A stretch of DNA of 64,000 bases from Halobacteriales archaeon QS_5_70_15 (GCA_003022005.1 PXRQ01000071.1:11085-75084); one strand, 5' to 3'. Shown: positions 8,455-17,845, numbered from the stretch's first letter. Program-made: numbers and translations. Notes: generated from the sequence alone by a model not told the origin.

Positions 8455-8922
8455 TCAGGGGGGGTCGGACCCGTCGGTCCCGTCCGAGAGCGTGGACGCG
8501 GACGGTCGCCGGAGGGGTCGTCGCAGGGCGAACAGGTACCCCTCGCGCCCCTTGAACTCGTCGACGGACTCCTCGGTGACGTGCCCGGAGGAGTAGACCC
8601 GCTCGTCGTCGTAGGCGATGGCGTGGGGCGGCCAGGGGTAGGGCCACTCCCAGCAGACCGCCAGCCCGACGCCGGACCGGTCGTTGGCGAGCGCCCACGA
8701 GGCGGCCACCAGCGCGTAGTCCTCGCAGTCGCCCTCGCCCGCCGCGAGCGTCTCGTCCGGTCGCTTGGCGAGGTCGAGGATCCCGTTCCAGTCGTCCTGG
8801 ACCCAGTCGTAGGTCCGACGCGACCACCCCTTGAGGTCGAACGACGACCGGAGCTCCCCGTCCTCGCTGACGTACCGCTCCGGCCGGAGGACGGCGAACG
8901 GCGTCCAGCGGCTGAATCTCAT
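8455..8922 (-). CDS. Transglutaminase-like cysteine-peptidase-fold protein
   Basis: A 155-residue cytoplasmic protein without a signal peptide. The central GEGDCEDYALVAASWAL motif (Cys at about 67) followed by HAIAYDDE matches the Cys-His-Asp arrangement of transglutaminase-like and BTLCP-type proteins; the preceding helix WSRRTYDWVQDDWNG is also typical. The C-terminus is low complexity (SDGTDGSDPP). Substrate unknown. It is a single gene on the minus strand between the HAD operon and the carotenoid oxygenase gene. Confidence 0.7.
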   Translation of the reverse strand: MRFSRWTPFAVLRPERYVSEDGELRSSFDLKGWSRRTYDWVQDDWNGILDLAKRPDETLAAGEGDCEDYALVAASWALANDRSGVGLAVCWEWPYPWPPHAIAYDDERVYSSGHVTEESVDEFKGREGYLFALRRPLRRPSASTLSDGTDGSDPP

Positions 8923-9003
8923 GGTTTCTAACGGGCCCCGGGGCGGTTAAACGTCCCCGCTCCCCGCGATCCCCCGGAGGGTCGAGGGGCTCCGAGGCGG
9001 CGC

Positions 9004-10373
9004 TCAGGCCACCGACCGGACGGGGTCGCGGTCGGCGTAGAACTGTCCGTGGAAGGCAAACGGGAGCCGGTGGGGGAGGCGAGCGCGGGCGAGCGGCTCC
9101 AGCCCGCGGGCGTCGAGACAGACCAGTTCCGAGCGGTCGGCGTCGGCGTCGAGAACGACCGTCAGGAGGACGCCGTCGTCCTCCGTCCCCGGATCGGGTG
9201 CGGGGACGAACACCGCCTCGCCGGGGTGGGTCCCCGGCTCGCGCCAGACCCCCTCGGTCCCGGACTCGACGTCGACCTTGACGACCGCCGTCGGGAGGCT
9301 CCCCCGCTCCGTGGCGGCGAGGTAGGCGTACCGGTACGGACGGGCGTTGTACCGCCGGTAGTGGATGGTCGGGAACTCGACGGGGCCCTCGCGGAGGGTG
9401 GTCCGGTCGGCACGGCCGCCCGGGAGCGGGAGCCGGTAGCGAACGAGGTCCCCGCGGGGGAGGTCGGGGTCGTCGCTCCGGAGGTTCTCGAGGGTGAGGC
9501 CCGTGACCGCGTTCCCGTCCGGGAAGGCGACGCAGTCGAGGACGACCCCGTCGTCGGCCTCGAACGCGTTCGCGAAGTGGTAGACGAAGAACGGGTCCGT
9601 TCGGACGGCGGCGACCCGCTCGCCGCTCTCGCGGTCGAGGACGTGGAACCGCGCGGGGGCGTCCCGCGGGCCGAACGCGTCGAGGAACGTCCGGCCCCGC
9701 GGGACGCCGAGCAGGAGCGACCGGAGGTCGACGCCGAACGGCGGCTCGGGGACGACCGCGAACCGCTCGGTCAGCGCGAACGCGTGGACGTACGGCGGGT
9801 GGTCCTCGAAGACGAGCCGGGTCCTCGCCTCCGGCGGGCCGCCCTCGGGTCGCCGGAACAGGGTGTAGGCGCTCTCCCGGCCGTAGGAGACGCCGAGCGA
9901 CCAGAACGCCTCCTCGCGGGGATCGTAGTGGGCGTGCCCGAGCGCGAGGTCACAGTCCAGCCCCGCCGTGAGGTCCCTTCGACTGTTGGTCTCCAGCGTT
10001 TCGGGGTCGAACCGCAACCCGACCGCCGACTCCGTCACGGCGAGGTACTCGCCGTCCATCCGGGCGACGCCGATGGCCGGGTTGTCCGGATACGCGCCGG
10101 TCAGGGCCCCCCGGAGGCGGCCGAGCGCCGACCGGTCGGCGGGGGTCCCCGGGAACGGCGACCGGAGCCGTCCCCCCTCGCGGGCGACCCGGAAGTCCTC
10201 GCTCCGGACGTACCGGTTCGAGTACTCGACGGTACCGTCGGCGATGCGGAACCGCCGGAGCATCGCCAGCGGGTCGAACCAGTGCTCGAGCGGAACGACC
10301 CCTCGACCGGGAGCGACGCGCCGGCGACCTCCTCCCGCTGCGTCTCGAATCCTGCCCGCCACGTGTTCGCCAT
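9004..10373 (-). pseudogene. Carotenoid cleavage oxygenase (RPE65 family) with an N-terminal deletion and frameshift
   Basis: Iron-dependent carotenoid oxygenase. Four iron-ligand histidines are visible in GHAHYD, PPYVHAF, VYHFANAFE and FAFHGQFY. From ATG 10373 the first residues are MANTWRAGFETQREEVAGASLPVEG, the usual start, after which the frame changes at 10291-10300 and resumes at LEHWFDPLAMLRRF. The segment that normally links these, containing the WLxGxLxRNGP motif (about 20-25 residues), is absent. This is either a true deletion or an assembly fault. A GTG at 10362 opens the downstream frame but gives an unnatural N-terminus. The likely substrate is a carotenoid; beta-carotene to retinal cleavage is possible but unproven. 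Confidence 0.75.
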
Positions 10374-10472
10374 ACCCCGGTTACGGCGCCCGGACACAAG
10401 TACGGACGCGCGGCGGCAGATCGCCGCGAGCGTCCCGAACACCGTCGCCGCCGGCCACGAACCATCACCAGA

Positions 10473-10478
10473 TTTATT
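10473..10478 (+). promoter_or_regulatory. Promoter box for the CBS protein
   Basis: TTTATT 24 bp before ATG 10502, fitting a leaderless transcript. Confidence 0.5.
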
Positions 10479-10501
10479 CGTGCCGGGTGGTTGCACGACC
10501 C

Positions 10502-10903
10502 ATGGACGACATCTTCGTGGGTCGGGTAATGTCGACGGACCTCCGGACGGTCGGCCCGGACACGCTCGTCGAGGACGCGGCACGGCTGATGCTCGAGGCG
10601 GAGGTCGGCTCGGTGCTCGTCGTCGACGAGTCGAACCGGCTGGAGGGGATCCTCACGACGACGGACTTCGTGAGCATCGTCGCGAGGAGCCGGCCGAAGG
10701 CGGAGACGACGGTCACCCGGTACATGAGCACCGACCTCGTCACGACGACCGCTCGGGCGCCGATCAGGGAGGTGGCCGACGAGATGGTCGAGGCGGGCTT
10801 TCACCACATGCCCGTCGTCGACAGGGCGGAGGAGCCCATCGGGATGGTGACGACGACGGATCTCGCGGCCTACATCTCGCACGTCGAGCCGCCGAGACCG
10901 TAG
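10502..10903 (+). CDS. Tandem CBS-domain protein
   Basis: A 133-residue protein of two CBS modules (a Bateman pair): VGRVMSTDLRTVGPDTL to TTTDFVSIV, and VTRYMSTDLVTTTARAP to MVTTTDLAAYI. Such pairs bind adenosine ligands (AMP, ATP, SAM) and act as energy or ligand sensors for a partner. There is no fused catalytic domain and no obvious partner next door; the genes on both sides are divergent or distant. ATG at 10502 is supported by the promoter box. Confidence 0.9.
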   Translation: MDDIFVGRVMSTDLRTVGPDTLVEDAARLMLEAEVGSVLVVDESNRLEGILTTTDFVSIVARSRPKAETTVTRYMSTDLVTTTARAPIREVADEMVEAGFHHMPVVDRAEEPIGMVTTTDLAAYISHVEPPRP

Positions 10904-11295
10904 GCCGAACCCGCGGGAACCGTCCCGCTCCCTCCGCGCTCGGATGCCGGTGGTCCGATCCTCGCGTGGCCTCCGGCCGGCGATCCGGCGGAGCACCGTC
11001 CGCCGTGTGCCACGCGACGGGTTCGGCCCGGCGTCGGGTGCGATACGCTGCCCCGGCTCCCGGGACGTGGAGCACACCGGTCGGCTCGCTCCAGGGGACG
11101 GTCGAGCGACCCTGCTACGACGAGGCGGAGGCGGTCGCGTAGCCGTCACGCAGAAGCGGACGGCCCTCGGGGCCGAACACCTCCCGGGGATTCTCCCGCG
11201 GCGCGCGGAGTACGGGACACGTGGCGCACGAGCGAGTCCGGAGTCCCACCTCCGCGCCGCAACCGCTTTGGCGGCGAACCGCATCGGTGGAGGAC
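10904..11295. other. Gene-free stretch between the CBS and HIBADH-like genes
   Basis: About 390 bp of GC-rich sequence. No recognisable gene, RNA or repeat was found. A TATA-like CTTTGG and a GGAGG lie just before the downstream ATG. Confidence 0.5.
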
Positions 11296-12207
11296 ATGAG
11301 CGAGAGCGAAGGCGGGACGGACCGGACCGTCGGGTTCGTCGGCCTCGGCATCATGGGTCTGCCGTCGGCGAAGAACCTGATGGACGCGGGGTACCACCTG
11401 GTCGTCAACGACGTCGTCGAGGAGCGGGTCGCGGAGGCGGTCGACTACGGCGCCGAGGCGCGCGACACCCCGGCCGCGGTCGCCGAGGCCAGCGACGTGC
11501 TGATCACGTTCCTCCCGGCGGGCGAGCACGTCCGCGAGGTCGCCCTCGGCGAGGACGGCGTGATCGAGGGGGCCCACGACGGCCTCGTCTACATCGACAT
11601 GAGCACCATCGGCCCGGACGCGATCCGGGAGGTCGCAACGGAACTCGAGTCGGTCGGGGTCCCGACCATCGACGCGCCGGTCAGCGGCGGCGAGCCGGGG
11701 GCCGTCTCGGGGACGATGTCGATCATGATCGGCGGGAACGAGGGGCTCGTCGAGGCCCACCGCGACCTGTTCGAGGTGATGGGCGGGAAGGTCACCCGGG
11801 TCGGCGAGTCCGGCGCGGGACAGACCGCGAAGGTCTGCAACAACATCATCGTGGCGAGCGAAGCCGTCGCGCTCTCGGAGGCGATGGTGTTCGCCGAGCA
11901 GGCGGGCGTCGGGCGGGCCGCGGTCGTCGAGGCCATGCGGGGCGGGGCCGCCGACACCTGGGCGCTCGAACACCGCGCGGACGACATGGTCGCCGGCGAC
12001 CTCGAGCCCGGGTTCTTCGGGTCGTACATGTACAAGGACCTCCGCATCGCGGTCGGCGACGCCGAGGAGTACGGTGCCGCCCTCCCGAGCACCGCCGTCG
12101 CCCACGAGCTCTACAAGGCGCTCGAACAGCAGGGCAAGGGGGACCTCGACTTCACCGGCGTGATAACCGTTCTCGAGGAGCTCTCCGGGCTGGATCCGAC
12201 GGCGTGA
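11296..12207 (+). CDS. 3-Hydroxyisobutyrate dehydrogenase/tartronate semialdehyde reductase family
   Basis: A 303-residue NAD(P)-dependent beta-hydroxyacid dehydrogenase. GFVGLGIMGLPSAKNL is the dinucleotide-binding signature, DAPVSGGEPGAVSGTMSIM is the substrate-binding loop, and GQTAKVCNN carries the catalytic lysine. ATG 11296 has GGAGG three bases upstream. It likely oxidises or reduces a short hydroxyacid; HibD versus GarR cannot be decided. The following acyl-CoA dehydrogenase, amidohydrolase and Rieske genes suggest a carboxylic or aromatic acid pathway. Confidence 0.88.
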   Translation: MSESEGGTDRTVGFVGLGIMGLPSAKNLMDAGYHLVVNDVVEERVAEAVDYGAEARDTPAAVAEASDVLITFLPAGEHVREVALGEDGVIEGAHDGLVYIDMSTIGPDAIREVATELESVGVPTIDAPVSGGEPGAVSGTMSIMIGGNEGLVEAHRDLFEVMGGKVTRVGESGAGQTAKVCNNIIVASEAVALSEAMVFAEQAGVGRAAVVEAMRGGAADTWALEHRADDMVAGDLEPGFFGSYMYKDLRIAVGDAEEYGAALPSTAVAHELYKALEQQGKGDLDFTGVITVLEELSGLDPTA

Positions 12208-12249
12208 GCGTGGCGTGCGGGGTGACGGGCGGGGACAGCACCGTGGGGC

Positions 12250-13458
12250 TCAGAACGTCGGGAGCCGGTCGAGTTCGGACCCGTCGACGTCCTCGTAGGC
12301 CGCCCGGGCGATGACCCGCTCGTGGACCTCGTCCGGGCCGTCGACGAGGCGGAACTGCCGGACGTTCTCGTAGAAGTCCGCGATCGGGAGGTCCTTGCCG
12401 ACGCCGCTCGCGCCGCAGAGCTGGACGGCCGTGTCGATGGCCTCCTGGGCGACGTTCGCGGCGAACTCCTTGCACATCGACACCTCGACGCGGGCCTCCT
12501 CGCCCCTGCGTATCTTGTCCGCGGCGTCGCGGACCATCGTCCGGACGGCGTGGAGCCGCGTCTCCGCGTTCGCGACGTCCCGCCGGACGCTCCCCTTCTC
12601 GGCGACGGGGCCGCCGAACGCCTGCCGGTCGCTGGTGTAGGCCTTCGCCACCTCTAAGGCCCGGGTTGCCATCCCGGAGTAGCGCATGCAGTGGGTGAGC
12701 CGGGCGGGGCCGAGCCGCTGCTGTGCGTGGGTGAACCCCTCGTTCTCGGTCCCCAGGAGGTTCTCCGCGGGGACGCGGACGCCGTCGTAGCGGACCTCCG
12801 AGTGGACCTGCGCGACCACGTCGTCGCCGAGGTGGGGGATGTCCCGCGTGACCTCAAGGCCGGGGGTGTCCGCGGGGACGACGATCAGCGAACAGCCCGA
12901 GTAGGGGTGTTCGTCGGGGTCGGTCCGGGCGAGCGTGATGAAGACGTCCGCAACCGAGCCGTTCGTGATCCACCACTTGTGGCCGTCGATGACCCACTCC
13001 TCGCCCTCGCGCTCGGCGGTCGTCTCGATCAGTTTGGGGTCCGCGCCACCGCCCTGCCGGGGTTCGGTCATCGCGAACGCCGAACGTATCTCGCCGGCGA
13101 CCAGCGGCCGGAGCCAGCGCTCTTTCTGTGTCTCCGTGCCGAACATCTCGAGGGTGTGCATGTTCCCCTCGTCGGGGGCGTCCACCCGCATCGCCGGCGC
13201 GGCCAGGAGGGACCGTCCGGCCTCCTCGAACAGCGGGAGGACGTCGCGGAAGTCCTCGCCCATGCCCCCGTACTCCTCGGCGATCTGCGGGCAGTAGACC
13301 CCGCGCTCGCGGGCCCCCTCGCGGAGGTCGGCGACGGTTTCCGGTGGGACGGTCTCCCCGCCGCCGAGGTCCCGCTCGGCCGGGATCACGGCCTCGTCGA
13401 CGAACGCCCGCGCCCGCTCGGCCAGCTCCCGTGCTCGCTCCGAGTCGTCGTACTCCAT
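12250..13458 (-). CDS. Acyl-CoA dehydrogenase
   Basis: FAD enzyme of 402 residues with the N-terminal helical domain (ERARAFVDEAVIPAERDLG), the central FAD-contact strand region FAMTEPRQGGGADPKLIET and DGHKWWITNGS, and a C-terminal helical domain ending in CGASGVGKDLPIADFYENVRQ then DGPDEVHERVIAR. This pattern fits the ACAD10/11-like branch. ATG 13458 chosen because upstream residues in frame are not family-like. The substrate is unknown. It faces the HIBADH-like gene and diverges from the amidohydrolase gene. Confidence 0.88.
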   Translation of the reverse strand: MEYDDSERARELAERARAFVDEAVIPAERDLGGGETVPPETVADLREGARERGVYCPQIAEEYGGMGEDFRDVLPLFEEAGRSLLAAPAMRVDAPDEGNMHTLEMFGTETQKERWLRPLVAGEIRSAFAMTEPRQGGGADPKLIETTAEREGEEWVIDGHKWWITNGSVADVFITLARTDPDEHPYSGCSLIVVPADTPGLEVTRDIPHLGDDVVAQVHSEVRYDGVRVPAENLLGTENEGFTHAQQRLGPARLTHCMRYSGMATRALEVAKAYTSDRQAFGGPVAEKGSVRRDVANAETRLHAVRTMVRDAADKIRRGEEARVEVSMCKEFAANVAQEAIDTAVQLCGASGVGKDLPIADFYENVRQFRLVDGPDEVHERVIARAAYEDVDGSELDRLPTF

Positions 13459-13534
13459 GCCCGACGGTCGACCGTGGTCGACGTAAACCTGTCCGGGAGC
13501 GCACTCCCGACCGCGACCCGTCGGGCGAAAGACT

Positions 13535-13541
13535 CCTATAC
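13535..13541 (+). promoter_or_regulatory. Promoter box for the amidohydrolase-Rieske pair
   Basis: CCTATAC about 23-28 bp before ATG 13564. Confidence 0.4.
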
Positions 13542-13563
13542 TCGTCCCTTGAACACGCACACC

Positions 13564-14694
13564 ATGTCAAAGGCTACCGACGAGCGGGCCCGGTCGATCG
13601 AGGGGCTCGACGTGGTCGTCGACGCGGACGCCCACGTGCGGGAGGGGTTCGACGACCTCGTGCCGTACATCGACGAGCGGTACGGGGCGGTCCGGAAGAT
13701 CGTCGAGGCCACCGAACGGCCGCTCGCCGACATCTACTCGATCACGCACGCGACGCCGCCGTTCCCCTTCGCGGAAAACGTCCAGGAGGGCGGCTCGAGC
13801 GACAACGTCGGCGGGGAGTACGCCCCGGGGGAGAAGCTGGAGGAGCTGCGCGAGTTCGGGATCGACTACGGCGTGCTCGATCCGACGCTGAACCTCGGGC
13901 TCCCGACCGTCGAGAACCCCCAGATGGCGGTCGCGCTCGCGAACGCCTACAACTCCTGGATACTCGACACGTACACCGACGACAACGAGGCGTTCGTGTC
14001 GAACGTGCTGGTCTCGCACAAGCGGCCCGCGGAGGCCGCCGAGGAGATCGACCGCCGGGCCGACGAGGACGACATGGTCGGCGTCCAGATCCCCTCGACG
14101 GGGGTGCTCCCGCCGCTGGGGGACCCCCAGTACGACCCCATCTACGAGGCCGCCGAGGACAACGGCCTCCCGGTCGTGCTCCACGGAGGGAACCTCGCGA
14201 CGTCCCACGCCTTCCCCACGCAGCGCCAGTGGAACGAAAGCTACACCGAGAACCACGTCATCACGCACCCGTTCGGCCACATGTGGCACGCCTCGACGAT
14301 GCTCGTCCGGGGCGTCCCCGCCCGGTTCCCCGATCTGGACTTCGTGTTCCAGGAGGCGGGCGTCGCCTGGGTCCCGTACTTCGTCTGGCGGATGGACGAC
14401 CACTACCTCGAACTCTCCCACGAGTTCCACCTCGACCGCCTCCCCAGCGAGTACGTCGAGGAGCAGTTCCACTTCACCACCCAGCCGCTCGGCCACACGA
14501 AGGACCCGACGCACCTGGCACGGGCCATCGAACTCGCCGGTCCGGACAACGTGATGTACGCCTCCGACCTGCCCCACTCGGACTTCGACCCGCCGGAGGA
14601 GCTGTTCGCCCGCATCGACGGACAGTTCGAGGCGGCGACCGTCCGCGGCATGATGGGCGAGACCGCGGCCGACGTGTTCGACCTCCCGCTCTGA
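13564..14694 (+). CDS. Amidohydrolase-2 family metal-dependent hydrolase/decarboxylase
   Basis: A 376-residue TIM-barrel protein of the ACMSD/gamma-resorcylate decarboxylase type. VDADAHVREGF is the first metal motif, VVLHGGN and THPFGHMWHAS supply central histidines, and YASDLPHSDFDPPEEL carries the final catalytic Asp. It overlaps the Rieske gene by one base (TGATG). Members of this family decarboxylate or hydrolyse aromatic and cyclic acids, which fits the neighbouring acyl-CoA dehydrogenase and hydroxyacid dehydrogenases. Confidence 0.85.
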   Translation: MSKATDERARSIEGLDVVVDADAHVREGFDDLVPYIDERYGAVRKIVEATERPLADIYSITHATPPFPFAENVQEGGSSDNVGGEYAPGEKLEELREFGIDYGVLDPTLNLGLPTVENPQMAVALANAYNSWILDTYTDDNEAFVSNVLVSHKRPAEAAEEIDRRADEDDMVGVQIPSTGVLPPLGDPQYDPIYEAAEDNGLPVVLHGGNLATSHAFPTQRQWNESYTENHVITHPFGHMWHASTMLVRGVPARFPDLDFVFQEAGVAWVPYFVWRMDDHYLELSHEFHLDRLPSEYVEEQFHFTTQPLGHTKDPTHLARAIELAGPDNVMYASDLPHSDFDPPEELFARIDGQFEAATVRGMMGETAADVFDLPL

Positions 14695-15050
14695 TGGGGG
14701 GTCGTCACCGGGTCGCCGCCGTCGAGGAGCTCGCCTCGGACGGGGACCGCGTCATCGGCGACGTCGGGGGCGTGGAGGTCGCCGTCTTCCGCATCGACGG
14801 GGAGCTGCACGCGCTGGCGAACTTCTGTCCCCACCAGGCCGGGCCGCTGTGCGAGGGCAAGCTCGTCGGACGGATCCGGGGCGGGGACGGGTGGCAGTTC
14901 GAGTACGACGGCGAGGAGCGCAACGTCGCCTGCCCGTGGCACGCGTGGACGTTCGACGTCACCACGGGCGAGAGCATCCACACCGACCGCTACCGCGTCC
15001 CGACGTTCGACGTCGAGGTCGAGGACGGCGACGTGTTCGTCCTCAGGTAG
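14694..15050 (+). CDS. Rieske 2Fe-2S ferredoxin-like protein
   Basis: A 118-residue Rieske domain with cluster motifs FCPHQAGPLCEG and ACPWHAWTFD. The spacing between the two motifs is longer than usual because of a charged insert running from about residue 58 to 80 (GRIRGGDGWQF onwards). ATG 14694 overlaps the amidohydrolase stop. It is probably the electron carrier of an oxygenase, or a partner of the amidohydrolase enzyme; no oxygenase alpha subunit is in the window. Confidence 0.88.
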   Translation: MGGRHRVAAVEELASDGDRVIGDVGGVEVAVFRIDGELHALANFCPHQAGPLCEGKLVGRIRGGDGWQFEYDGEERNVACPWHAWTFDVTTGESIHTDRYRVPTFDVEVEDGDVFVLR

Positions 15051-15171
15051 TACCCGGCCCCGGGCGTCGGGCAGCATCCGGCCCCCGGACGGTCGGACAC
15101 CGATCGTCTCGGGACGGGCTCTCCCCCGGAGCCGGGGGAAAGTAATTGTCGGCGGACCCACCAGGGGTGGT

Positions 15172-16185
15172 ATGACGTGGAACGTGCTCACCCCGCGGCC
15201 GCTCCAGGACGCCGCCCACGAGGTGCTCGACGGCTTCGCCGAGGTCACCGTGACGACCGGGTACGACGACGAGGCGGCACTCGACGCGGACATCGACCGG
15301 TTCGACGCGATAATCGTCAAGTCCCTGCCGCTCCCCCGCGAGCGGCTCGAGCGGGCGACGAACCTGAAGACGGTCACCCAGTCGGGCGTCGGGCTCGACC
15401 CCGTCGACGTCGGCGCGGCGACCGACCTGGGGATCCTGGTCTGCAACGTCCGGGGCGCGAACACGCGGGCGGTCGCCGAGCACACCCTCGCGATGGCCCT
15501 CGCGGTCCGGAAGGGGCTCCGCCGGGCGGACGCGGACGTCCGGAACGGGGTCTGGGAGAAACACGGCTACCTCGCGCCCGAACTCGAGGGCGATACCCTG
15601 GGAGTGTTCGGCTGTGGGGACATCGGGAGCCTGGTGACGCGACTCGCACGGGGGTTCGGCATGCGAACGGTCGCGTACGACCCCTACGAGGCATCCGAGG
15701 ATCTCCCCGAGGGCGTCGAGGCGGTCGGGACGGTCCCCGCCCTGTTCGAGGCCGCGGACGTGGCCTGTATCCACGCCCCGCTGACCGACGAGACGCGGGG
15801 CGCCGTCGGCGGGGCCGAGCTCCGGGCGCTCGGCGAGGACGGCATCCTCGTCAACACCGCGCGCGCCGGGGTCGTCGACCAGGACGCCCTCGTCGCGGCC
15901 CTGCGGTCCGACCGGATCCACGGCGCCGGCATCGACGTGTTCACCGAGGAGCCGGTGCCCGAGGACGACCCGCTCCTCGGTCTCGAGAACGTCCTCCTGA
16001 CGCCACACAGTGCCGGGTCGACGCTCTCGTCCGTCCCTGCGAAGGATCGCGGCGCCGCCGAGAACGTCCGTGCCGTCCACGACGGTCGGCTCCCCGAGAC
16101 GACGGTCAACGCGGAGGCGGTGGCGCTGGGCGCGGCCTACGGGGAACGGGTTCCCGAACGGGCATCGGACCCGGACCCCTTCTGA
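15172..16185 (+). CDS. D-isomer-specific 2-hydroxyacid dehydrogenase (first copy)
   Basis: A 337-residue NAD(P)-dependent dehydrogenase. GVFGCGDIGSLV is the nucleotide-binding loop; catalytic residues are the Arg in NTARAGVVD, Glu in IDVFTEEPVP and His in TPHSAGST. The C-terminal tail after residue 310 is poorly conserved. Related to phosphoglycerate and glyoxylate reductases. It follows the amidohydrolase-Rieske pair on the same strand after a 120-bp gap and is only a distant paralog of the protein at 21324-22283. Confidence 0.88.
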   Translation: MTWNVLTPRPLQDAAHEVLDGFAEVTVTTGYDDEAALDADIDRFDAIIVKSLPLPRERLERATNLKTVTQSGVGLDPVDVGAATDLGILVCNVRGANTRAVAEHTLAMALAVRKGLRRADADVRNGVWEKHGYLAPELEGDTLGVFGCGDIGSLVTRLARGFGMRTVAYDPYEASEDLPEGVEAVGTVPALFEAADVACIHAPLTDETRGAVGGAELRALGEDGILVNTARAGVVDQDALVAALRSDRIHGAGIDVFTEEPVPEDDPLLGLENVLLTPHSAGSTLSSVPAKDRGAAENVRAVHDGRLPETTVNAEAVALGAAYGERVPERASDPDPF

Positions 16186-16240
16186 ACCGGTGGGGGACCC
16201 CGTCTCGGGAACGGCGAGGGACGAAACCGGGACGTGCCGG

Positions 16241-16624
16241 TCAGAGGACGGCGAGGTAGATGACGACCAGGTTCCACCCGGTCACGAACACCCCGACCAG
16301 GGTCAGCCCGAGCGGGACGCCGATCGAGTGCGGCTCCGGGAGGACCACGGCGAACCCGTAGAACAGCCCGACGATCGCGGCCTTCAGCCCGACCATCGCC
16401 GCCACCCCGTACTCGCGGAGGATCGGCCCGACCAGCGGCCCCGCCTCGATCACCCCCTGTATCGAGAGGCCGGCGTGGGTGGTCACCACGTCGCCGACGC
16501 AGAAGAACAGGAACGCCAGCGCCCACAGCTTCGCCCGCACCCCGTCGAGCGCACCACCGAACGGTAGCCCCTGTCGAACTGCCGCGAGCAACCCCGCCAC
16601 CGATCGCCCACCGACGATGCTCAT
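16241..16624 (-). CDS. Small membrane protein, resembling DUF5658-type haloarchaeal proteins
   Basis: A 127-residue protein with about three transmembrane segments: LWALAFLFFCVGDVVTTHAGL, MVGLKAAIVGLFYGFAVVL and LGLTLVGVFVTGWNLVVIYL. The VGDVVTTH followed by EAGPLVGPIL pattern is seen in small haloarchaeal membrane proteins of unknown function. ATG 16624 is supported by a TTTATG box at 16651-16656. Confidence 0.7.
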   Translation of the reverse strand: MSIVGGRSVAGLLAAVRQGLPFGGALDGVRAKLWALAFLFFCVGDVVTTHAGLSIQGVIEAGPLVGPILREYGVAAMVGLKAAIVGLFYGFAVVLPEPHSIGVPLGLTLVGVFVTGWNLVVIYLAVL

Positions 16625-16650
16625 CTACCCCCCGTTTCTGGCCCCTGGAA

Positions 16651-16656
16651 CATAAA
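16651..16656 (-). promoter_or_regulatory. Promoter box for the small membrane protein
   Basis: TTTATG on the minus strand, 27 bp before ATG 16624, in a clearly AT-rich island. Confidence 0.5.
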
Positions 16657-16723
16657 TCCTATATAAAATTTTGCTCCGTATCGAACTGCGAACAAGCCGA
16701 CCTCCCCGGACGACCCCGCTCGG

Positions 16724-16982
16724 GTGTGTGATTCGCTCCTCGCGTCCGCTCGTCGCGGAATCACGGGCCGAGAGGGATCTGAACCACGGTCGCTCCCCGT
16801 TCGCTCCCCGCTTCGAATCCCTCCGGCGTTCGCTCTCGGTGCTCGCTCTCGCTCGCACACGAGAAGCGGGCCGAGAGGGAGTTGAACCGGAGCCGTTCCG
16901 TTCCCTCCGGTCACTCCACGGCAGGGCTCAAATCCGCTCGCGTGTGTGATTCGCTCCTCGCGTCCGCTCGTCGCAGAATCAC
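16724..16982. repeat. Repeated copies of the tRNA-Lys 3' end and flank
   Basis: The sequence GGGCCGAGAGGGA, which is the 3' end of the tRNA-Lys gene read on the plus strand, recurs at about 16765 and 16868 before the real one at 16983. The first copy also carries the flank beginning GTGTGTGATTCGCTCCTCGC (16724), nearly identical to 16942-16982. T-arm-like fragments (TTCGAATCC, CTCAAATCC) lie between. This is the pattern left by elements that integrate at a tRNA 3' end. Confidence 0.65.
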
Positions 16983-17055
<73 letters not shown>

Positions 17056-17188
17056 TCGTCCGAACCAGGGGTCGGTCGCGGGTAAACGTTTACGACTGTA
17101 CCCGCATCCCCGCGAGCGAAGGCTCCGGAACAGCCGGTCGCCGTCGCCGTGGGACACGCCCCGACGAGAACCCGCCGTTCGGTGTCCG

Positions 17189-17845
17189 TCACCCCCCGCC
17201 GAGGTAGGCGTCGACGGCGCGGGCGAGCAGCTCGTCGGGTTCGACGTCCTCGACCGCGGCGGCCCGGCGGAGCCGCCGGTAGGTGTCCGGCGGGAGCCGG
17301 ACCTGCATCTCGCCCAGCTTGATCCCCTCGGCCAGCAGCGCCTCCTCGACGGTCTGGTTCTTGTTCGCCCGCGAGACCACGGCGCGTATCTCCCGCACCG
17401 TGAGGCCGTGGTCGAGGACGGCCCACGCGAGCGTGTAGCGGGCCTCGCCGGCGAGCCGGGCGATGTGCTTGGCTGCCGTGGGGGCGATACCGCCCGTGGC
17501 GACGTACCGCCGGATGGGCCTGGGCAGGTCGTGGACGCGGGCCCACTTCCGGATGAACGAGACGGTGGCGTCGCCGCCGGCCCGCTCGGCCGCCGCCTTG
17601 TACGAGCCGACGCCGCGGACGAGCGCGGCACACGCCGCGGCGCCCCGGAGGACGTAGACGTTGTCGCCCCCGTCGGCGGAGCTGCCGGCGAACGCCCGGA
17701 CCGTCCGGGCGGCCTCCTCGACGCTCTCGGGGTCGTCAGGGTCGAACCGCGCGGCGCGCTCGCCGGCGACCTCCGGCTCCCCCCGGATGACCGGCTCCCC
17801 GACCGGGGATTCGCGGTCCGTCGGCGGCCCCTCGGTGTCCCTCAT
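17189..17845 (-). CDS. DUF7119-like haloarchaeal protein with ParB/HTH-like core
   Basis: A 218-residue protein from ATG 17845. A disordered acidic N-terminus (about 60 residues) precedes VYVLRGAAACAALVRG, then helices RKWARVHDLPRP, GIAPTAAKHIARL and LDHGLTVREIRAVVSRAN that resemble the helical partition of ParB/KorB-type DNA-binding domains, and a C-terminal ribbon-helix-helix-like MQVRLPPDTYRRLRRAA. A DNA-binding role is inferred only. It is a single gene immediately upstream of tRNA-Lys. Confidence 0.7.
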   Translation of the reverse strand: MRDTEGPPTDRESPVGEPVIRGEPEVAGERAARFDPDDPESVEEAARTVRAFAGSSADGGDNVYVLRGAAACAALVRGVGSYKAAAERAGGDATVSFIRKWARVHDLPRPIRRYVATGGIAPTAAKHIARLAGEARYTLAWAVLDHGLTVREIRAVVSRANKNQTVEEALLAEGIKLGEMQVRLPPDTYRRLRRAAAVEDVEPDELLARAVDAYLGGG

